Assembly (NCBI GenBank): GCA_019186985.1
Contig: JABARQ010000024.1
Coordinates: 62,001-126,000 of the forward strand
Origin: Prosthecobacter sp.
GTDB taxonomy: Bacteria > Verrucomicrobiota > Verrucomicrobiia > Verrucomicrobiales > Verrucomicrobiaceae
Reading direction: 5' to 3'
DNA: 64,000 nt
Each line of letters opens with the position of its first letter. The first letter of the stretch is position 1. This document shows positions 33,952 through 44,269 of this stretch, piece after piece. The translations under genes and the position numbers were made by a program. The notes under the pieces are model-generated. The model saw nothing but the letters and a program-made list of their open reading frames with translations, ran no database searches and had not been told where the DNA came from.

Positions 33952-34599
33952 TCATTTGCCCCAGGCTCCCGTCTCCCAGTTCAGCACCTCCAGCCCCTGG
34001 AACTGCTTCTTGTAATCATACGCGCTTGGCTCACGGGTGGCATAGCCTGGATAATAAAAGGCGCAGCCACGTCTTCTGCTGTACTCGATCTCCAGCAGCA
34101 TCGTGTAGATCCCCAGGCTTCGCTTCGAATGCACCGGCTCAAACATGCCGTAAACCGATGAAGTTGCGCGCCCCCCAAGATCCAGGTAGCTCAGGGCCAC
34201 CAGCTCGGAGCCGTCAAACACTCGGCACTCCAGGCATTCGCAGGGGACGCTGCCCGGCGTCGCCGAAAGGAATGTCTCCAGTTCGTCCGGCATGTTTTCC
34301 CGAAACCGTCCCTTGTGCCTGTGAAACATCGCACGGGCCTCATGAGAGAGCGTGGCGGGTGCAAATTCGTGCCGGAGGTCCCGGTTGCGGTTCAACACTC
34401 GTCGCTGGCTTTTGCTCGGGCGAAAGTCCTCCAGGTTCAGGCGAAGCGGTGTGATCTCCTTCACACCCTCCGAATCCATGCTGACGTTGTAGCGGAAGAA
34501 GGACTCGCCAAAATGCCTCCAGCCAGCCGCCCAAAGCCGGTCCATCACCTCCGGCGGCACGGATTCACAGGAAAAGGCCTGGTTTAAAAGGGGGGTCAT
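33952..34599 (-). CDS. Ate/Bpt-like aminoacyl-tRNA-protein transferase lacking the cysteine motif
   Basis: A 215-aa member of the arginyl/leucyl-tRNA-protein transferase (ATE1/Bpt) superfamily, which tags protein N-termini for degradation. The C-terminal half is well conserved: LVALSYLDLGGRATSSVYGMFEP, SKRSLGIYTMLLEIEY, YYPGYATR and DYKKQFQGLEVL. RPSKSQRRVLNRNRDLR marks the domain junction. Family members have a CxxC-containing segment before this (HC..C.AC in Bpt). Here that stretch reads RYNVSMDSEGVKEITPLRL, without cysteines. Function may therefore differ. The start at 34599 is chosen because an upstream extension runs into the divergent sufE leader. Confidence 0.75.
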   Translation of the reverse strand: MTPLLNQAFSCESVPPEVMDRLWAAGWRHFGESFFRYNVSMDSEGVKEITPLRLNLEDFRPSKSQRRVLNRNRDLRHEFAPATLSHEARAMFHRHKGRFRENMPDELETFLSATPGSVPCECLECRVFDGSELVALSYLDLGGRATSSVYGMFEPVHSKRSLGIYTMLLEIEYSRRRGCAFYYPGYATREPSAYDYKKQFQGLEVLNWETGAWGK

Positions 34600-34675
34600 C
34601 AAACACGGGGCGCGGCTTGCCACCGCGAACACCTCCCATGTATAAGCAGCCACACCTTTGTCACCCCCATTGTCC

Positions 34676-35110
34676 ATGCCCCCCGCCCTTCAGGAACTCA
34701 TCGACTTCTTCGAGCACCTGCCAGAGTCCGAACGCCGGGACAACTTGATCAGCATGGCGGAAACCGTGGACGCCCATGCCCCCCAGCCAGGCCAGTCCTA
34801 CGAAGTGGAGGAGGTTCGCAAGGACCCCGAATGCGCCGACACCGTCGGCATCTTTCTGCAGCAGGATGAAGGCGGCCGTGTCCGCTTTGCAGTCACCCTT
34901 GGCCCCAGGGTCCAGACCCTCACCCGCGCCCTGGCAGCCATCCTCTGCCGCGGCCTGAATGGCTGTACCGCCGCCGAAATCCTCGCCATCTCACCGGACT
35001 TCATCCCCCGCATCGTCGGTGCCGAACTTGTCCGGCTCCGCAGCCAGACGGTTTATTATGTCCTGCAACGCATGAAGCAGGCGGCGGAAAATGCCATCGT
35101 GAAGGCATGA
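34676..35110 (+). CDS. sufE: SufE-like iron-sulfur cluster assembly protein
   Basis: A 144-aa SufE-family protein that accepts persulfide sulfur from a cysteine desulfurase (SufS) and stimulates it. The putative acceptor Cys lies in DPECADTVGIFLQ (around residue 54), at the place of the family's GC.S.VW. ALAAILCRGLNGCTAAEIL and LVRLRSQTVYYVLQRMK complete the SufE core. No sufS or other suf gene is nearby. It is divergent from the Ate/Bpt-like gene with 76 bases between starts. The ATG at 34676 is the natural start. Confidence 0.85.
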   Translation: MPPALQELIDFFEHLPESERRDNLISMAETVDAHAPQPGQSYEVEEVRKDPECADTVGIFLQQDEGGRVRFAVTLGPRVQTLTRALAAILCRGLNGCTAAEILAISPDFIPRIVGAELVRLRSQTVYYVLQRMKQAAENAIVKA

Positions 35111-35174
35111 TTCTCAATGCAGGAGCGGCATGGAAATCCAATAGAATCAGCCCCATGAACCGTTTCTTCGGGGC

Positions 35175-38100
35175 ATGTTTTCGACGAAGTTCATCATTTC
35201 GCTCCTTGCCTCCTCCCTCGCCGCATCCCCTGCCCTGGCCGGAATCGAGTTTAACCGTGATGTCCGGCCGATCCTTTCGGACAAGTGCTTCCACTGCCAT
35301 GGCGCGGACGCCGGAAAACGCGAAGGCGGTCTTCGGCTCGACATCCGCGAGGAGGCAATGAAGCCCGCCGAATCGGGTGAAACCGCGCTCGTGCCCGGAA
35401 ATCCTGAAAAAAGCCATCTCCTCGACCGCGTGCTTCTGCCCCAGGATGACGGCGACGTCATGCCGCCGGAAAAAAGCGGCAAGCCCCTCACGGTGGCCGA
35501 AAAGGCCGTCCTCAGACAATGGATTGCGGAAGGAGCGGAATATCAGGGGCACTGGGCCTTCATGCCGCTCGTGCGCACCGAACCGCCACAGGCCGGGAAC
35601 CTGAAGCACCCGGTGGACCGCTTCATCGCGGCACGGCTGGAAAAGGAAGGCCTGCGGATGTCCCCGCCCGCCGATCCCGCCACCCAGATGCGGCGAGTGG
35701 CCCTGGACCTCACCGGACTGCCTCCGACGTTGTCAGACCTGTCCAAAATTTCCAGCTGGTCCGAGGCCGGTTACGAGGCCTATGTGGACCAGCTGCTCGC
35801 CTCCCCGGCCTACGGTGAGCGCATGGCCATGCAGTGGCTGGACTTCGCACGCTACGCCGATTCCAACGGCTTCCAGACTGACAGCAGCCGCCAGATGTGG
35901 CCCTGGCGTGACTGGGTGATCAAGGCCTTCAACAGCAACATGCCCTTCGATCAGTTCACCGTGGAGCAGATCGCCGGCGACCTGCTGCCAGACGCCCGGC
36001 TTGACCAGGTCGTCGCCACCGGCTTCAACCGCAATCACCGCATCAACGGAGAGGGCGGCATCATCGCCGAGGAATGGCGGATCGAGAACATCATGGACCG
36101 GGTGGAGACCACCAGCGCCACCTGGCTCGGGCTCACCATGAACTGCTGCCGCTGCCATGACCACAAGTATGACCCGCTCACGATGAAGGACTTCTATTCC
36201 TTCTTCGCCTTCTTCAACAACGTGCCTGAAAGCGGCACGATCCAGGGCGCCTCCAACCGCAGCGGCGGCAACAGCCAGCCCGTCACCACCGTGCCCACGC
36301 CGGAGCAGGAACAGAAGCTGGCGCAGCTCGACGCGGAGGTGAAACAGGCCGGGACAAAGGTCGCCGGGCTCGTGAAGCAGCTTCCGCAGCTCGTTGCCGG
36401 GTGGGAACCCAAGGCGCAGGAGACGCTGCACAGGATGAAGGCGGTGTGGACGCCGCTCAGCCCAACCCACCTTGAATCCAAGGCTGGCACGCCGCTCGTG
36501 AGGCAGCCGGACGGCAGCTACCTCGCCACCGGGGCAAATCCGCCGAAGGATGTCTATGTCTTTGACGCCCCGCTCCCCGAACAGGGTGCCTCCGCCTTCC
36601 TGCTTGAATGCTTCACCGACCCCTCCCTGCCCGGCGGCGGCCCCGGCCGCTACAGCAACAGCAACTTCGCCCTCAGCGCCTTTGACGTCTATGTGAAGCA
36701 CGGAAACGGCAGTCCCGAGCTGCTCAAGCTCGCCAGGGCCGAGGCCGACCATTCACAGAAGGGCTATGAAATCGCCGGCGTGATCGATGACTCCAAACGC
36801 GGGGGCCGGCGCAGTTCCTGGGCCGTCGACGGTCCGACCCGCAAGGAAAACCGCCGCGCCATGTTTGTGCTGCAGGAGCCCATCGCGCCCGCAAAGGACG
36901 CCATGCTCCTGCTTCGTGTGCGCATGGAGGCCATCAACGGGCATAACATCGGACGCTTCCGACTTTCCGCCTCAAGCCTGCCAGCCGACGCCGTCAGGCT
37001 GAGCGGCGACGCCTTCTCCCCCGCCCTGAAGCTGGCCATCGGGACTAGCCCCGCCCAACGAACTCCTGCACAAAAAAAGGAAATCCAGGACTTCTTCAGG
37101 AGCAACGTCGACAGCCCGCTCAGACAGGCGGACCTGGCCCTCGCCCGCGCCCTGCGCGCCTATGACGACTTCGACCGGTCGCTGCCCAACGTCATGGTCA
37201 TGCAGGAAGGCCCGGTGCGCGACACCTTCATCCTGAAACGCGGCGAATACGACAAGCCCGGCGAAAAGGTCGGCATGGCCACGCCCGCCATCCTTCCTCC
37301 GATGCCCAGAGGCGCTCCCGTCAGCCGCCTCGGCCTCGCCCGGTGGCTCGTCGATCCAGCCAACCCGCTCACCGCGCGCGTCTGGATCAACCGCATCTGG
37401 GAGAAGTTCTTCGGCTACGGCATCAGCAAGACGGCGGAAAACCTCGGCTCCCAGGCCGAGTACCCCGTGCACCCGGAACTGCTCGACTGGCTCGCCTCCG
37501 AGTTCATCCGCGGCGGCTGGGACATGAAGAAGATGCAGAAGCTCATCGTCATGAGCGCCGCCTACCGCCAGGACAGCAGGGTCACGCCAGCACTGCTGGA
37601 AAAAGATCCCGACAACCGCCTGCTGGCACGCGGACCACGTTTCAGGCTCGGCGGGGAAATCGTGCGTGACCAGGCGCTCGCCATCGCCGGGCTTCTCGTC
37701 CCGAAGGTCGGCGGCCCAAGTGTGAGACCCTACATGCCCGAAGGCGTCTGGGATGAAACCAGCAAGTATGGCGACCTGCGCGGCTACAAGGCGGACGCCG
37801 GCGAAGGCCTCTACCGACGCAGCTTCTACACCATCTGGAAGCGCACCGCCGCGCCGCCCACCATGCTGCTCTTCGATGCACCAACCCGCGAGGTCTGCAC
37901 CGTGAAACGCAGCCGCACAAACACACCGCTCCAGGCCCTCTCCCTGCTGAACGAGGTCACCTTTGTCGAGGCCGCGCGCGGCCTGGCTCAACAAATGATG
38001 CAACAGGGCGGCAGCACGCCCGCACAGCGCATCGCCTACGGCTACCGCAGGGCGACCGCCCGCACGGCAGACGACGGCTCGCTGAAAACCCTCATCACCG

Positions 38101-38270
38101 GCTTCCAGTCGCGTCTTGCCGCCTTCACCTCCAGGCCTGACGACGCCAGGGCTCTCCTCGCCCAGGGCATGTCCAAGCCCGATCCGGCGCTCAACCCAGC
38201 CGAACTCGCCGCCTACACCACCACGGCATCCGTCCTCCTCAACCTCGACCGTGTCGTCACCCGCGACTGA
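35175..38270 (+). CDS. Planctomycete-type cytochrome protein (PSCyt1-DUF1549-DUF1553), copy 1
   Basis: A 1031-aa secreted multidomain protein. The signal peptide (1-22, ending ALA) leads to a cytochrome-c-like domain ([17 protein letters not shown], heme CFHCH near residue 38). DUF1549 follows (about 140-370; [23 protein letters not shown], and a second CxxCH in [13 protein letters not shown]), then a less conserved middle region. The C-terminal DUF1553 is at about 720-1000 ([44 protein letters not shown]). This family is abundant in PVC bacteria and is always paired with DUF1501. A role in extracytoplasmic oxidation or sulfated-polysaccharide use has been suggested but not proven. DUF1501 follows after 4 bases. 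Confidence 0.92.
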   Translation: MFSTKFIISLLASSLAASPALAGIEFNRDVRPILSDKCFHCHGADAGKREGGLRLDIREEAMKPAESGETALVPGNPEKSHLLDRVLLPQDDGDVMPPEKSGKPLTVAEKAVLRQWIAEGAEYQGHWAFMPLVRTEPPQAGNLKHPVDRFIAARLEKEGLRMSPPADPATQMRRVALDLTGLPPTLSDLSKISSWSEAGYEAYVDQLLASPAYGERMAMQWLDFARYADSNGFQTDSSRQMWPWRDWVIKAFNSNMPFDQFTVEQIAGDLLPDARLDQVVATGFNRNHRINGEGGIIAEEWRIENIMDRVETTSATWLGLTMNCCRCHDHKYDPLTMKDFYSFFAFFNNVPESGTIQGASNRSGGNSQPVTTVPTPEQEQKLAQLDAEVKQAGTKVAGLVKQLPQLVAGWEPKAQETLHRMKAVWTPLSPTHLESKAGTPLVRQPDGSYLATGANPPKDVYVFDAPLPEQGASAFLLECFTDPSLPGGGPGRYSNSNFALSAFDVYVKHGNGSPELLKLARAEADHSQKGYEIAGVIDDSKRGGRRSSWAVDGPTRKENRRAMFVLQEPIAPAKDAMLLLRVRMEAINGHNIGRFRLSASSLPADAVRLSGDAFSPALKLAIGTSPAQRTPAQKKEIQDFFRSNVDSPLRQADLALARALRAYDDFDRSLPNVMVMQEGPVRDTFILKRGEYDKPGEKVGMATPAILPPMPRGAPVSRLGLARWLVDPANPLTARVWINRIWEKFFGYGISKTAENLGSQAEYPVHPELLDWLASEFIRGGWDMKKMQKLIVMSAAYRQDSRVTPALLEKDPDNRLLARGPRFRLGGEIVRDQALAIAGLLVPKVGGPSVRPYMPEGVWDETSKYGDLRGYKADAGEGLYRRSFYTIWKRTAAPPTMLLFDAPTREVCTVKRSRTNTPLQALSLLNEVTFVEAARGLAQQMMQQGGSTPAQRIAYGYRRATARTADDGSLKTLITGFQSRLAAFTSRPDDARALLAQGMSKPDPALNPAELAAYTTTASVLLNLDRVVTRD

Positions 38271-38274
38271 TTTC

Positions 38275-39693
38275 ATGAAAGCCGAATCCTTCCAGCTTCA
38301 GGACGCCCTGAATCGACGCATCTTCCTCCGCAATTCCGCCTCAGTGGCCGGCGCGGCCGCACTCGGCCAGCTCATGGGAGCCCCGGCATTCCCCAACCAT
38401 GCCCCCAGGGCCCGCCGCATCATCTACCTCTTTCAAAGCGGCGCACCCTCGCAGATGGACCTCTTTGACCCGAAGCCGCAGATGGCGAAGCACCGCGGAC
38501 AGGACCTTCCGGAATCCATCCGCCAGGGCCAGCGCCTCACCACCATGACCTCGGGCCAGAAGTCCTTCCCCGTCGCCCCCTCCATGTTCAAGTTCGCCAG
38601 GCATGGCAGGTCCGGCATGGAGCTCAGCGAGCTCATTCCAGGCATCGGCGGCGTCGCGGATGAAATCTGCCTGATCCGCTCGATGTTCACCGAGGCCATC
38701 AACCACGATCCGGCCATCACCTTCTGCCAGACCGGCTCGCAGCTCGCCGGGCGTCCCAGCATCGGCGCATGGCTCAGCTACGGCCTTGGCAGCCTGAACC
38801 GAGACCTGCCCGCCTATGTCGTCATGACCTCCTTCGGCACCGGCCGACGCGACGACCAGCCGCTCTACGACCGTCTCTGGGGCAGCGGCTTCCTGCCCAC
38901 CCAGCACCAGGGTGTGCGCTTCCGGAACTCCGGCGACCCCGTTCTCTACCTCTCCAACCCGGCCGGCGTGGACCGCGGCATGCGCCGCCAGATGCTCGAC
39001 GAACTCGCCGTGCTTAACGAAAAGGATTTCCAAAAGTTCGGCGATCCGGAAACCAGCGCCCGCGTCGCCCAGTACGAAATGGCCTTCCGCATGCAGACCA
39101 GCGTGCCCGACCTCGTCGACATCTCAAGGGAGCCCAGGCACGTCCTCGACATGTACGGCCCCGACGTCAGCAGGCCCGGCACCTACGCCGCCAACTGCCT
39201 GCTCGCCCGGCGCCTCGCCGAGCGTGATGTCCGCTGCATCCAGCTCTTCCACATGGGCTGGGATCATCACGGCGGCCTTCCAAACGCCATCCGCGGCCAG
39301 TGCCAGGACACCGACCGCGCCACCGCCGCCCTCATCAGGGACCTCGGGCAGCGCGGCCTTCTCGATGACACCCTCGTCGTCTGGGGAGGTGAATTTGGAC
39401 GAACCATCTATTCTCAGGGCACACTCACCGAGACCAACTACGGCCGCGACCACCACCCGCGCTGCTACAGCCTTTTCCTCGCCGGAGCGGGCGTGAAGAA
39501 GGGCCATGTTCACGGCGAGACCGACGACTACAGCTACAACATCGTCCGTGACGGCGTGCATGTTCACGACCTGAACGCCACCCTCCTTCATCTTCTCGGC
39601 ATCCACCACGAGCGCCTCAACTTCAAGTATCAGGGCCTCGACATGCGGCTCACAGGCGTCGCCGGAAACCTCGTCAAGGGCATCCTGGCCTGA
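38275..39693 (+). CDS. DUF1501 protein with Tat-like leader, copy 1
   Basis: A 472-aa DUF1501 protein related to alkaline-phosphatase/sulfatase-fold hydrolases. The N-terminus [19 protein letters not shown] is a Tat-type leader. Conserved patches are [85 protein letters not shown] and [12 protein letters not shown]. The acidic and His residues in GGEFGRT and GRDHH correspond to metal-binding positions of that fold. It follows its cytochrome partner by 4 bases, and the second module follows after 21 bases. The reaction is unknown; phosphate- or sulfate-ester hydrolysis is inference. Confidence 0.92.
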   Translation: MKAESFQLQDALNRRIFLRNSASVAGAAALGQLMGAPAFPNHAPRARRIIYLFQSGAPSQMDLFDPKPQMAKHRGQDLPESIRQGQRLTTMTSGQKSFPVAPSMFKFARHGRSGMELSELIPGIGGVADEICLIRSMFTEAINHDPAITFCQTGSQLAGRPSIGAWLSYGLGSLNRDLPAYVVMTSFGTGRRDDQPLYDRLWGSGFLPTQHQGVRFRNSGDPVLYLSNPAGVDRGMRRQMLDELAVLNEKDFQKFGDPETSARVAQYEMAFRMQTSVPDLVDISREPRHVLDMYGPDVSRPGTYAANCLLARRLAERDVRCIQLFHMGWDHHGGLPNAIRGQCQDTDRATAALIRDLGQRGLLDDTLVVWGGEFGRTIYSQGTLTETNYGRDHHPRCYSLFLAGAGVKKGHVHGETDDYSYNIVRDGVHVHDLNATLLHLLGIHHERLNFKYQGLDMRLTGVAGNLVKGILA

Positions 39694-39714
39694 ACCTTCG
39701 CCCCCCTCTGACTC

Positions 39715-42700
39715 ATGAGAAAAAGCCTCCTGCTTATCACCCTGTCGTCACTTGCCTCAGCCGCCGGGCCGCCGGTTCCAGCCAGGATTGAATTCAACCG
39801 GGACGTGCGCCCGATCCTGAGCGACAACTGCTTCTACTGCCATGGACCCGACAAGGGCCATCGCGAGGGAGACCTCAGGCTGGACCTGCGCGACGAAGCA
39901 TTGAAGGCAGGCGCCATCACCCCCCGCAAGGCTGCCGACAGCGAACTCGTCAACCGCATCCTCACCGATGACGAGGACGACCTCATGCCGCCGCCGGACT
40001 CCCACAAGAAGCTGACGCCCAGGCAGAAGGAGATCCTGCAGAAATGGATCGAACAGGGCGCCTCCTACCAGCAGCACTGGTCCTATGAAAAGCCCGTCAA
40101 GGCGGCCATCCCCGCCGGGAGGAACCCCATCGACCACCTCGTGCAGAAGCGCCTCGCCGAGATTGGCCTCAGGCCTTCGCCGCAGGCCGATGCGCGCACC
40201 CTGGTCCGCCGCCTCCATTTTGACCTCCTCGGCCTGCCGCCAAAACCTTCGGACATGGCGACCTGGTCCGACCTCTCCGGCAAAAAGTATGATGAGCTTG
40301 TCAGCACGCTGATGAAAAGCCCGCACTACGGCGAACGCATGGCCGTCGCCTGGCTGGACCAGGTGCGTTATGCCGACACCATTGGCTACCACAGCGACAA
40401 CCCGCACAACGTCTGGCCCTACCGCGACTATGTCATCAGGTCCTTCAACACCAACAAACGGTTCGACCGCTTCACCATCGAACAGATCGCCGGCGACCTG
40501 ATGCCGGGCGCAAACCAGGAGACACGTGTCGGCTCCGCCTTCAACCGCCTGCTCCTCAGCACCGAGGAGGGCGGAGCGCAGGCCAAGGACTATGAGCAGC
40601 GCATGCTCACCGACCGCGTCCGCGCCATCGGCAACGCCTGGATGGGCCAGACCACCGGCTGCGCCCAGTGCCACGACCACAAGTTCGACCCCATCACCAT
40701 GCGGGACTTCTACCAGCTCGGCGCCTTCTTCGCCGACATCAAGGAGCCCATCCTCGGCCGCCGTGAACCGGGAATGATGGTGCTCGACGCCGAGGGCGAA
40801 AAGAAACAGGCGGACATCTCCGGACGCCTGGCGGCCTTGCAGGCTGAGTTTGCCAGACCGCGCCCTGAACTCGCCGCCGCGCAGTCGGCGTGGGAAAGGA
40901 AAGCTCTCGAAGCCGTCATGAGCAATGGTGCATGGCTGCCATTGAAGCCGCTCACCGCCACCTCGCTGAAAAAGAACGTGAACTTGAAGGCGGACAAGGA
41001 CGGCATCGTGCGCGGTGTGATCGACAAGAAGCGGGACGAGCGGAAGCAGAACGACGGCACGGACACCTACATGATCACCGCCAGGCTTCCCAAAGGCGCC
41101 ACCGGCATCCGCCTGGATGCCTTGAAGGAAAAGTCTCCCGGCATCGGCCTCGCCTCCAACGGCAACTTCGCCCTCAGCGAGGCCACCCTGACCGTGGCGC
41201 GTAACCAAAAGCAGGAGAAGCTCCCCGTCTTACTAGCCAGCGCCACCTTTGAACAGCGCGGCTTTCCTGCGAAGAACACCATCGACGGCATCTCTGATCA
41301 GAAGCTCAACGGCTGGGCCGTGCTCGGCGCCACCGGCGCAGACCAGTCGCTTTACCTTGAGCTAGCCAGTCCGCATGACGACGAGAAGGCCGTCGTCACC
41401 TTCACGCTGAGCTTTGCCCATGACGGCAATCACGAGATTGCCAGCCTGCGGCTCAGCGCCACCACCGCCAGGCCTCCCGTCCGCGCCCCGGACATCGCCC
41501 TGCCCGACAGGGAGGTCGCCGCAATTCTCAGGACACCTGCGGACAAGCGCAGCGACCCACAAAGGAAGAAGCTGGCCGAGGCCTACAGGCAGATCGCGCC
41601 CGAGCTTGCCGCTCTCCGCACAAAACTCGCCATGACGGAGAAGGAGAAGGCCGATTTCGAGGCAGCCGCGCCGAAATGCATCGTTTCCGTCAGCGACACC
41701 AGCAAACGCACCGTGCGCATCCTGCCTCGTGGCAACTGGATGGATGAGAGCGGCGAGGTCGTGAAGGCCGCCCTGCCCGGCTACCTGCCGAAGCCGAAAG
41801 TCGAGGGCCGCGATCTCACAAGGCTCGACCTCGCCCAGTGGCTTGTCTCCAAAGACAATCCGCTCACCGCCCGCAACGTCATGAACCGCCTGTGGAAGCA
41901 GTTCTTCGGCACCGGCCTCAGCAAGGTGCTCGACGACCTTGGCGCCCAGGGTGAGCCGCCGGTGAACCCGGCCCTGCTCGACTGGCTGGCCTGCGAGTTC
42001 ATGGACAGCGGCTGGGACCTTCAGCACATGATCCGTCTCATCGTCACCAGCCACGCCTACCGGCAGGTCAGCACCTCCACCAGGGAGCTCACCGCCGCCG
42101 ATCCCTACAACCGCGAATGCGCCCGGCAGAGCGCCTTCCGGCTTGATGCAGAGTTGGTTCGCGACAACGCCCTCTCCATCGCCGGCCTGCTCGTGCCGAA
42201 GGTCGGTGGCCCCAGCGTGAAGCCCTACCAGCCTGAGAAATACTGGGAAAACCTCAACTTCCCCACCCGCGAATGGCAGAATGACAGCGGTGAAGGTTTG
42301 TACCGCCGCGGCCTCTACACCTGGTGGCAGCGCACCTTTCTTCATCCAAGCCTGCTCGCCTTTGACGCTCCGAGCCGTGAGGAATGCACGGCGGAGCGCA
42401 ACCGCTCGAACATCCCGCAGCAGGCCTTGGTGCTGCTCAACGACCCCACTTATGTCGAGGCCGCACGCACCTTCGCCGCGCGCATTCTCACCGAATGCAA
42501 CAACGACAACGCCGGACGCATCGAATGGGCCGTGCAGCAGGCCCTGCAGCGCCAGCCGACCGCCGAGGAATCCAAAACACTCTCCATGCTCTACAACAGG
42601 CAGCTTGCCGATTATCAAAAAGAGCCCGCCGCCGCCGAAGCCCTGCTCAAAACCGGCGCCACGCCGGTTTCACCCGGCTTGAACAAGCCAGAACTCGCCG

Positions 42701-42759
42701 CAATGACCCATGTCGCCAGGGTGCTGCTGAACCTGCACGAAACCATCACGCGCTCCTGA
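39715..42759 (+). CDS. Planctomycete-type cytochrome protein (PSCyt1-DUF1549-DUF1553), copy 2
   Basis: A 1014-aa paralogue of the protein at 35175-38270, with the same order. Signal peptide, then cytochrome domain ([17 protein letters not shown]), then DUF1549 (WLDQVRYADTIGYHSD, GDLMPGA, and the second heme-like motif CAQCHDHKFDP). A middle segment has a carbohydrate-binding look (NGNFALSEATLTV). DUF1553 closes the protein (NPLTARNVMNRLWKQFFG, VTSHAYRQVS, FDAPSREECTAERNRSNIPQQAL). The middle region differs most between the two copies, suggesting different substrates. It precedes its own DUF1501 gene by 3 bases. Confidence 0.92.
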   Translation: MRKSLLLITLSSLASAAGPPVPARIEFNRDVRPILSDNCFYCHGPDKGHREGDLRLDLRDEALKAGAITPRKAADSELVNRILTDDEDDLMPPPDSHKKLTPRQKEILQKWIEQGASYQQHWSYEKPVKAAIPAGRNPIDHLVQKRLAEIGLRPSPQADARTLVRRLHFDLLGLPPKPSDMATWSDLSGKKYDELVSTLMKSPHYGERMAVAWLDQVRYADTIGYHSDNPHNVWPYRDYVIRSFNTNKRFDRFTIEQIAGDLMPGANQETRVGSAFNRLLLSTEEGGAQAKDYEQRMLTDRVRAIGNAWMGQTTGCAQCHDHKFDPITMRDFYQLGAFFADIKEPILGRREPGMMVLDAEGEKKQADISGRLAALQAEFARPRPELAAAQSAWERKALEAVMSNGAWLPLKPLTATSLKKNVNLKADKDGIVRGVIDKKRDERKQNDGTDTYMITARLPKGATGIRLDALKEKSPGIGLASNGNFALSEATLTVARNQKQEKLPVLLASATFEQRGFPAKNTIDGISDQKLNGWAVLGATGADQSLYLELASPHDDEKAVVTFTLSFAHDGNHEIASLRLSATTARPPVRAPDIALPDREVAAILRTPADKRSDPQRKKLAEAYRQIAPELAALRTKLAMTEKEKADFEAAAPKCIVSVSDTSKRTVRILPRGNWMDESGEVVKAALPGYLPKPKVEGRDLTRLDLAQWLVSKDNPLTARNVMNRLWKQFFGTGLSKVLDDLGAQGEPPVNPALLDWLACEFMDSGWDLQHMIRLIVTSHAYRQVSTSTRELTAADPYNRECARQSAFRLDAELVRDNALSIAGLLVPKVGGPSVKPYQPEKYWENLNFPTREWQNDSGEGLYRRGLYTWWQRTFLHPSLLAFDAPSREECTAERNRSNIPQQALVLLNDPTYVEAARTFAARILTECNNDNAGRIEWAVQQALQRQPTAEESKTLSMLYNRQLADYQKEPAAAEALLKTGATPVSPGLNKPELAAMTHVARVLLNLHETITRS

Positions 42760-42762
42760 GCC

Positions 42763-44175
42763 ATGTACTCCGCAGAAACCCGACGCTCCTTCCTGGGACG
42801 CTCCGCCTGCGGGCTAGGCAGCGTTGCCCTGGCGTCCATGGTGAACCCGGGAATGCTGCTGGCCGCACCTCACGGCGTGCCGGGAACCCTTCCCCTTCCT
42901 CAGAAGGCAAAGCGGGTCATCTGGCTCACCATGGCGGGCGGACCTTCGCAGCTCGAGCTCTTCGACTACAAGCCGAAGCTCGCGGAGATGGACGGCAAGC
43001 CAATGCCCGAATCCTTCACCAAGGGCCAGCAGCTCGCGCAGCTTCAGGGACAGAAGCTTGTCTGCAAGGGGCCGATGTTCCGCTTCCAGAAATATGGAAA
43101 AATCCGGATGGAGCTCTCCGAACTGCTGCCGCACCTCGGAGGCGTGGCGGACGACATCTGCCTGGTGCGCTCAATGACCACGGACGCCATCAACCATGAT
43201 CCGGCGCACATGTTCATGAACACCGGCGCACAGATCGCCGGCCGCCCGAGCATGGGCGCGTGGGTGACCTACGGGCTCGGCAGCGAGGCCGAAAACCTGC
43301 CGGGCTTCGTGGTGCTCATGTCCACCGGCAAGGGACGCACTCCGCAGCCCATCGCCGCTCGGCAGTGGAGCAGCGGCTTCCTTCCCTCCAGGTTCCAGGG
43401 CGTGCAGCTCCGCTCACAAGGCGACCCCGTCCTGTATCTCACCAGCCCGGCCGGGGTGACCCGTGAACGGCAGGGCGCGGACGTGCAGACCGTCAACAAG
43501 CTTAACCAGCAACACGCCAGGATTTGCGACGACCCGGAGATCGCCACCCGCGTCGCCCAGTATGAAATGGCCTTCCAGATGCAGGCCAGCGTGCCCGACC
43601 TTGTGGACATCAGCGGCGAGGGCGCCAGGACGCTGGAACTCTACGGCTGCACCCCAGGCGACGGCTCCTTTGCCTCCAACTGCCTGCTCGCGCGCCGGCT
43701 TGCCGAACGCGGCACCCGCTTCATCCAGCTCTACCATCGTGACTGGGATCATCACAGCCTCCTGCGTGAAGAACTGCCCCTGCGTGCCAAAGAGGTCGAC
43801 CAGGCCTGCGCGGCGCTCATCACCGACCTGAAGCAGCGCGGCCTGTTTGAAGACACCCTCATCGTCTTCAGCGGCGAATTTGGCCGCACCCCCATGGCCC
43901 AGGGCAACAAGGGCCCCGTCGGCCGCGATCATCACAACAAGGCCATGTCCATGTGGCTGGCCGGTGCCGGCATCCGGCGCGGCGTCACCTTCGGCGCCAC
44001 CGACGACCTCGGCTACGCCGCCGTGGAGGATGTCGTCACGGTGCATGACCTTCATGCCACCATGCTCCACCAGCTTGGCATCCGGCACGACGCCTTCAGC
44101 TTCAAGTTCCAGGGCCTGGATGCCAGGCTGACCGGCGTCGAAGGCGCCCGGGTGATCCGGAAGATCCTTGCATGA
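42763..44175 (+). CDS. DUF1501 protein with Tat-like leader, copy 2
   Basis: A 470-aa paralogue of the DUF1501 protein at 38275-39693. The leader is RRSFLGRSACGLGSVALASM. Core motifs are WLTMAGGPSQLELFDYKPKL, INHDPAHMFMNTGAQIAGRPSMGAWVTYGLGS, DTLIVFSGEFGRTPMAQG, GRDHHNKAMSMWLAGAGIRRG and FKFQGLDARLTG. It ends the four-gene run of two tandem cytochrome-DUF1501 modules. The LacI-type regulator begins 94 bases later on the same strand. Confidence 0.92.
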   Translation: MYSAETRRSFLGRSACGLGSVALASMVNPGMLLAAPHGVPGTLPLPQKAKRVIWLTMAGGPSQLELFDYKPKLAEMDGKPMPESFTKGQQLAQLQGQKLVCKGPMFRFQKYGKIRMELSELLPHLGGVADDICLVRSMTTDAINHDPAHMFMNTGAQIAGRPSMGAWVTYGLGSEAENLPGFVVLMSTGKGRTPQPIAARQWSSGFLPSRFQGVQLRSQGDPVLYLTSPAGVTRERQGADVQTVNKLNQQHARICDDPEIATRVAQYEMAFQMQASVPDLVDISGEGARTLELYGCTPGDGSFASNCLLARRLAERGTRFIQLYHRDWDHHSLLREELPLRAKEVDQACAALITDLKQRGLFEDTLIVFSGEFGRTPMAQGNKGPVGRDHHNKAMSMWLAGAGIRRGVTFGATDDLGYAAVEDVVTVHDLHATMLHQLGIRHDAFSFKFQGLDARLTGVEGARVIRKILA

Positions 44176-44253
44176 GCATCCAGGCCGACCACGGGTCCGA
44201 AAGGCCTGAAGCGCCTCACGAATCGGCAGTTCCAGGATGACACATGCCTGGAT

Positions 44254-44268
44254 GTGTTATGCTAACAC
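44254..44268. promoter_or_regulatory. Perfect 15-bp palindrome before the LacI gene, likely operator
   Basis: GTGTTATGCTAACAC: six-base arms with a three-base centre, ending one base before the lacI-type ATG at 44270. It overlaps a -10-like TATGCT (44258-44263). Position and symmetry suit autorepression by the LacI-family protein encoded immediately downstream. I did not find another copy in the window. Confidence 0.6.
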
Positions 44269-44269
44269 C

